Shown here one piece after another: positions 62,601 to 64,000 of a stretch of DNA of 64,000 nt. A program made the position numbers and the translations under genes. The DNA is from Euglena gracilis (lineage: Eukaryota; Euglenida; Euglenophyceae; Euglenales): positions 51,335,204 through 51,399,203 of the forward strand of contig CP154956.1 in the NCBI GenBank assembly GCA_039621445.1, read 5' to 3'. How positions within the stretch are numbered: the first letter of the stretch is position 1; each line of letters starts with the position of its first letter. Under the pieces are notes generated by a model that did no database searches, was not told where the DNA came from, and worked only from the letters and a program-made list of their open reading frames with translations.

Positions 62601-63969
62601 GGGTGCATCTGACGATATACGTCTGGGGGAAGCGGAGGTCAATATCGACCACTTCAAAATGATAGGCATATTGCCAGTGGTAGAAGACTTGCAGATTGCT
62701 GCAGAACATGTTCTCTGCCAATTTGGCAATATTGTCAGGCAGTGGGTAGATTTCCCACTCCAGGCCTTTTGGGCCTACACTGCGAATGCAGTCGAATAAC
62801 TGCCGTAGCAAATCTTTACCTGTATTGTATCGGTCTTCCCGACCGCAATCCAGATAAGGATATCCACAGGAGTTCAGGAATCTGCCGAAATTTTGGGTGG
62901 GGTATCCCGCCCAGAACCAAACGTGCCAGAATCCCGGCAGACCGTCCAGTATCGGACCGAGAATTACGTTGCCCTCATAGGCATACAGGGTTCCATCGTG
63001 GTGGAACTCACGATTACGCTCCAAATAGAGCTGTCTGGTCACAGTCACGACGGGAGATGCAACCAGCATTGGAAGAGAAAGTTCGTTTTGAAACTTTCTC
63101 ATGGCCTCGAATGCGAGTGCATGAATCTCTTTGATGTGCTCGAATAGAGCTTCCATGTCGTCCTCATAGACGTTCCGGTATTGGCCTTTCTGGCCTTTGC
63201 CTTGGCCTTTTTGGCCTGCTGTCGGTGCTCGTTTGGGAGCACTTTTGGCTTTACCCTTGCCCGATCGGGCTTCGCTTCGGGCAATCTCTTCTCTAGCTTG
63301 TTTCCAAGCATGAGGATTGAGATGGGCTGCAAAACGAGGGCCTATAAAGGCAGGATTCATATCGCTTGTTGTTCCAAGCAATTCCTGCGGGGCATAAGCC
63401 ATTTTGGCTGCTGGGTAAGCTGCAGGTTGATCCTGCATATCCGCCAAAAATGGTGGATTATTGATAGGGAGGGGTTCGCCTCTAGGCGGATCAATGTAAG
63501 TGGGGTGGCGTGTACGTTCACGCGTGTCATCCAGTATTTTCTGGACGCGTGCACGCTCAGCAGCTTCGTGCTCGATTTCTGCCCTATGGGCTCTCTGGGC
63601 CAGTTCAGCCTGTTCGAGCTGCTGCTGTGTGGGTTCAGGAACAGGCAGTACCTCGGTGGTGGCCTGTTGGCCTGGAGGTACCGGTGTTTCCTGGGATGCC
63701 GGCGCCATTGGCGCTGCTACATGCTGGTGCGCCGTTGGCGCTGCTACTGGCAATGGCGCCGTTGGCGCTGCTGGAGCTGCCGGCGCTGCTGCTTTTGCTG
63801 GCACCGGCCGGGGGTTTTGCGCCATTGGCGCTGGCTTAGCCGGCGCGGCATAAGGTACGGGCACGGGAGGGGGTGCGGCCTGTTGGCCACCCGGCGCCCG
63901 TCGTTGCTGTGCTGGGGTAGCCTGTCTGGCTGGGGCTGGGGCAGGGGCCGGGGGTTTCGGTCTCCCCAT
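59650..63969 (-). CDS. Large protein of unknown family, 1439 codons, two Cys/His clusters
   Basis: Intact frame from ATG at 63969 to a stop near 59650. Residues 1-120 are Ala/Pro-rich (repeats of APAAPAAPTAP type). About 120-265 is charged, ending in a Gly-Lys-Gln-rich basic patch (GKAKSAPKRAPTAGQKGQGK). 270-625 is a folded part rich in Trp, Phe and Tyr, with a Cys pair CTHC at 455-458. About 628-1010 is a Pro/Ser/Thr/Glu linker. 1010-1439 is a second folded part with C1117-x2-C1120, H1131-x-C1133, C1151, C1156-x2-C1159 and C1184-x2-C1187, the pattern of a cross-brace (RING/PHD-like) or double zinc site. No polymerase, protease, transposase or helicase motif was found. Codon use shows no decay. 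Linkers and a basic patch would fit a structural or nucleic-acid-binding element protein, but that is inference. Confidence 0.6.
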   Translation of the reverse strand: MGRPKPPAPAPAPARQATPAQQRRAPGGQQAAPPPVPVPYAAPAKPAPMAQNPRPVPAKAAAPAAPAAPTAPLPVAAPTAHQHVAAPMAPASQETPVPPGQQATTEVLPVPEPTQQQLEQAELAQRAHRAEIEHEAAERARVQKILDDTRERTRHPTYIDPPRGEPLPINNPPFLADMQDQPAAYPAAKMAYAPQELLGTTSDMNPAFIGPRFAAHLNPHAWKQAREEIARSEARSGKGKAKSAPKRAPTAGQKGQGKGQKGQYRNVYEDDMEALFEHIKEIHALAFEAMRKFQNELSLPMLVASPVVTVTRQLYLERNREFHHDGTLYAYEGNVILGPILDGLPGFWHVWFWAGYPTQNFGRFLNSCGYPYLDCGREDRYNTGKDLLRQLFDCIRSVGPKGLEWEIYPLPDNIAKLAENMFCSNLQVFYHWQYAYHFEVVDIDLRFPQTYIVRCTHCHEKFAVDFWGFGVRSTQPQAEGQDEEGQQANIPHAAPKRIMLLHLCRNPKDVHQSSNGRRNHRQLLLYLQQFWFRAWTCQIMEIYYYLNPDREIPPDYVPIRPRFEKESIDDYVKRRFGDTLDRALFQPFFQGGRRNELGMALPLLRFNHRMVEDERKPWDLFRLRKRQVPQAPVPKPQPASEVPPSEPSTQPQPASVPTTQPQPATPVPQGIPGETPPPVFGRGRRYLGSSLSATAEPFIPMGFQESQSSVATSSPQPATAAPPTSAIAQPTTVPTAIAEQPAAPAASPETVEDSEESDGEGGEDRMEGLEDICAEEPQPSALPLVPKGSRTPLPPEGDVSSETESPTSEAERPPVPPVPPLSLPAVPTAPTPTEPVASPTIPTGVLGGVLQGLTAAMSAVSAVLTPRGSPATSPPETQRVTAAESSSTAVQPTATTPMELDAPAAKPAAPAPPTAEMQPPPAKPAASAPPAKPAAPKPPTAERPLPPADPREERRYGRHKKPKAKPSAEGCKPAEQRRDDEPPPSGGDGSGTGHRPTIPMASYVAATSEGAKRKPTIRPIRSNVPHEADEPFWTEDVLSRVDPLNTRQARINMIRNSSDPWLNKWIKPLFHRDQPGIFTTSHTWRFWNAKSPRVLAQYFGGNFVLDFQDNDPLLWLCTACHRLRNDMPAVHICTRNPDSISFHHDAYVRNCAALVCGDCLLTWSNMDNFRWTENDYDKDIPVRCINCLQADFWLPATGGMTRVIPENEDHLVKFKQDYKSQINFYQFKKFKAVHSYRTGGIAKDFHLDSAAVRLAVESAGKAKVPYIFQDSDWDRVIYPLFTAQSLPNRPSFTFLLPEYPPEAYKMEFTDWVREVLRPFTIRARVAGWHTKADPAVYPGIPPQVQCNHPRLNFWIWPAMLPLFFWDNLQNFLHREANRLGVRLPDGYTQKWEYPDFDVDEPERQLVNFEPPILEIVESPEGDYVREIRPPTPRKWPSVP

Positions 63970-64000
63970 TGGGGATGAAGATTCTGGCCTGCCCCGTTTA

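Noticed and set aside
61093-63978. Long plus-strand frames opposite the 1439-codon ORF (up to 265 codons)
   Set aside because: Shadows of Ala/Pro/Thr codons of the minus-strand ORF; Cys/Trp/Gly/Arg-rich with no domain.

Overview
The window is nuclear DNA from a eukaryote with a large, repeat-laden genome. The evidence is a gene split by canonical GT-AG introns of 0.2-5.5 kb, a non-processed EF-1alpha pseudogene, hAT remnants and MITEs, DIRS-like retroelements and a chromodomain. No bacterial operon structure, rRNA or CRISPR array was seen. A charophyte or other large-genome alga is my guess from overall flavour (chromodomain and DIRS sequences, long introns, G/C and A/T homopolymers); the sequence does not prove it.

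1-30.7 kb is almost wholly repeats. A roughly 0.75-0.92 kb family with GACGCCGG hairpin ends occurs three times (93, 12117, 24045). Several foldback elements are present (3179-4539, 21403-22735, 27528-28843), the last carrying degenerate TTAGGG DNA and a 165-bp tandem repeat. A hAT-type MITE with perfect 8-bp target duplications occurs twice complete (7456, 13718) and once truncated (27145). A 453-bp poly-G element sits in a zinc-finger transposase remnant (10391-10843). Other pieces are hAT transposase remnants (13.6-14.6, 15.4-15.9, 20.1-20.7 kb), a decayed EF-1alpha pseudogene on the minus strand (6.7-8.3 kb) and a tRNA-Pro(CGG)-like gene (5907-5977).

30.7-45.0 kb holds the one host gene I could piece together: a homologue of the ribosome-biogenesis factor RRS1 on the plus strand. 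Its small exons join in matching phase across introns packed with microsatellites, tandem duplications and a cluster of TTTGCGCAAAT palindromes. One exon has an in-frame TGA, so its functional state is open.

45.4-55.1 kb holds DIRS-like elements head to head: a well-preserved minus-strand copy with inverted terminal repeats (45.85-50.53 kb), a fragment of another minus-strand copy (50.56-51.03 kb) and a frameshifted plus-strand copy (51.06-54.85 kb). Reverse transcriptase, RNase H and a tyrosine-recombinase-like region lie in order.

55.1-64 kb has a GC-rich minisatellite, a chromodomain reading frame, a 163-bp tandem repeat, a broken gag-like frame and a 1439-codon minus-strand ORF with Pro-rich linkers and two Cys/His clusters that I do not recognise. 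The last 5 kb lacks the homopolymers of the rest and is full of short hairpins, so it looks like DNA of different origin.
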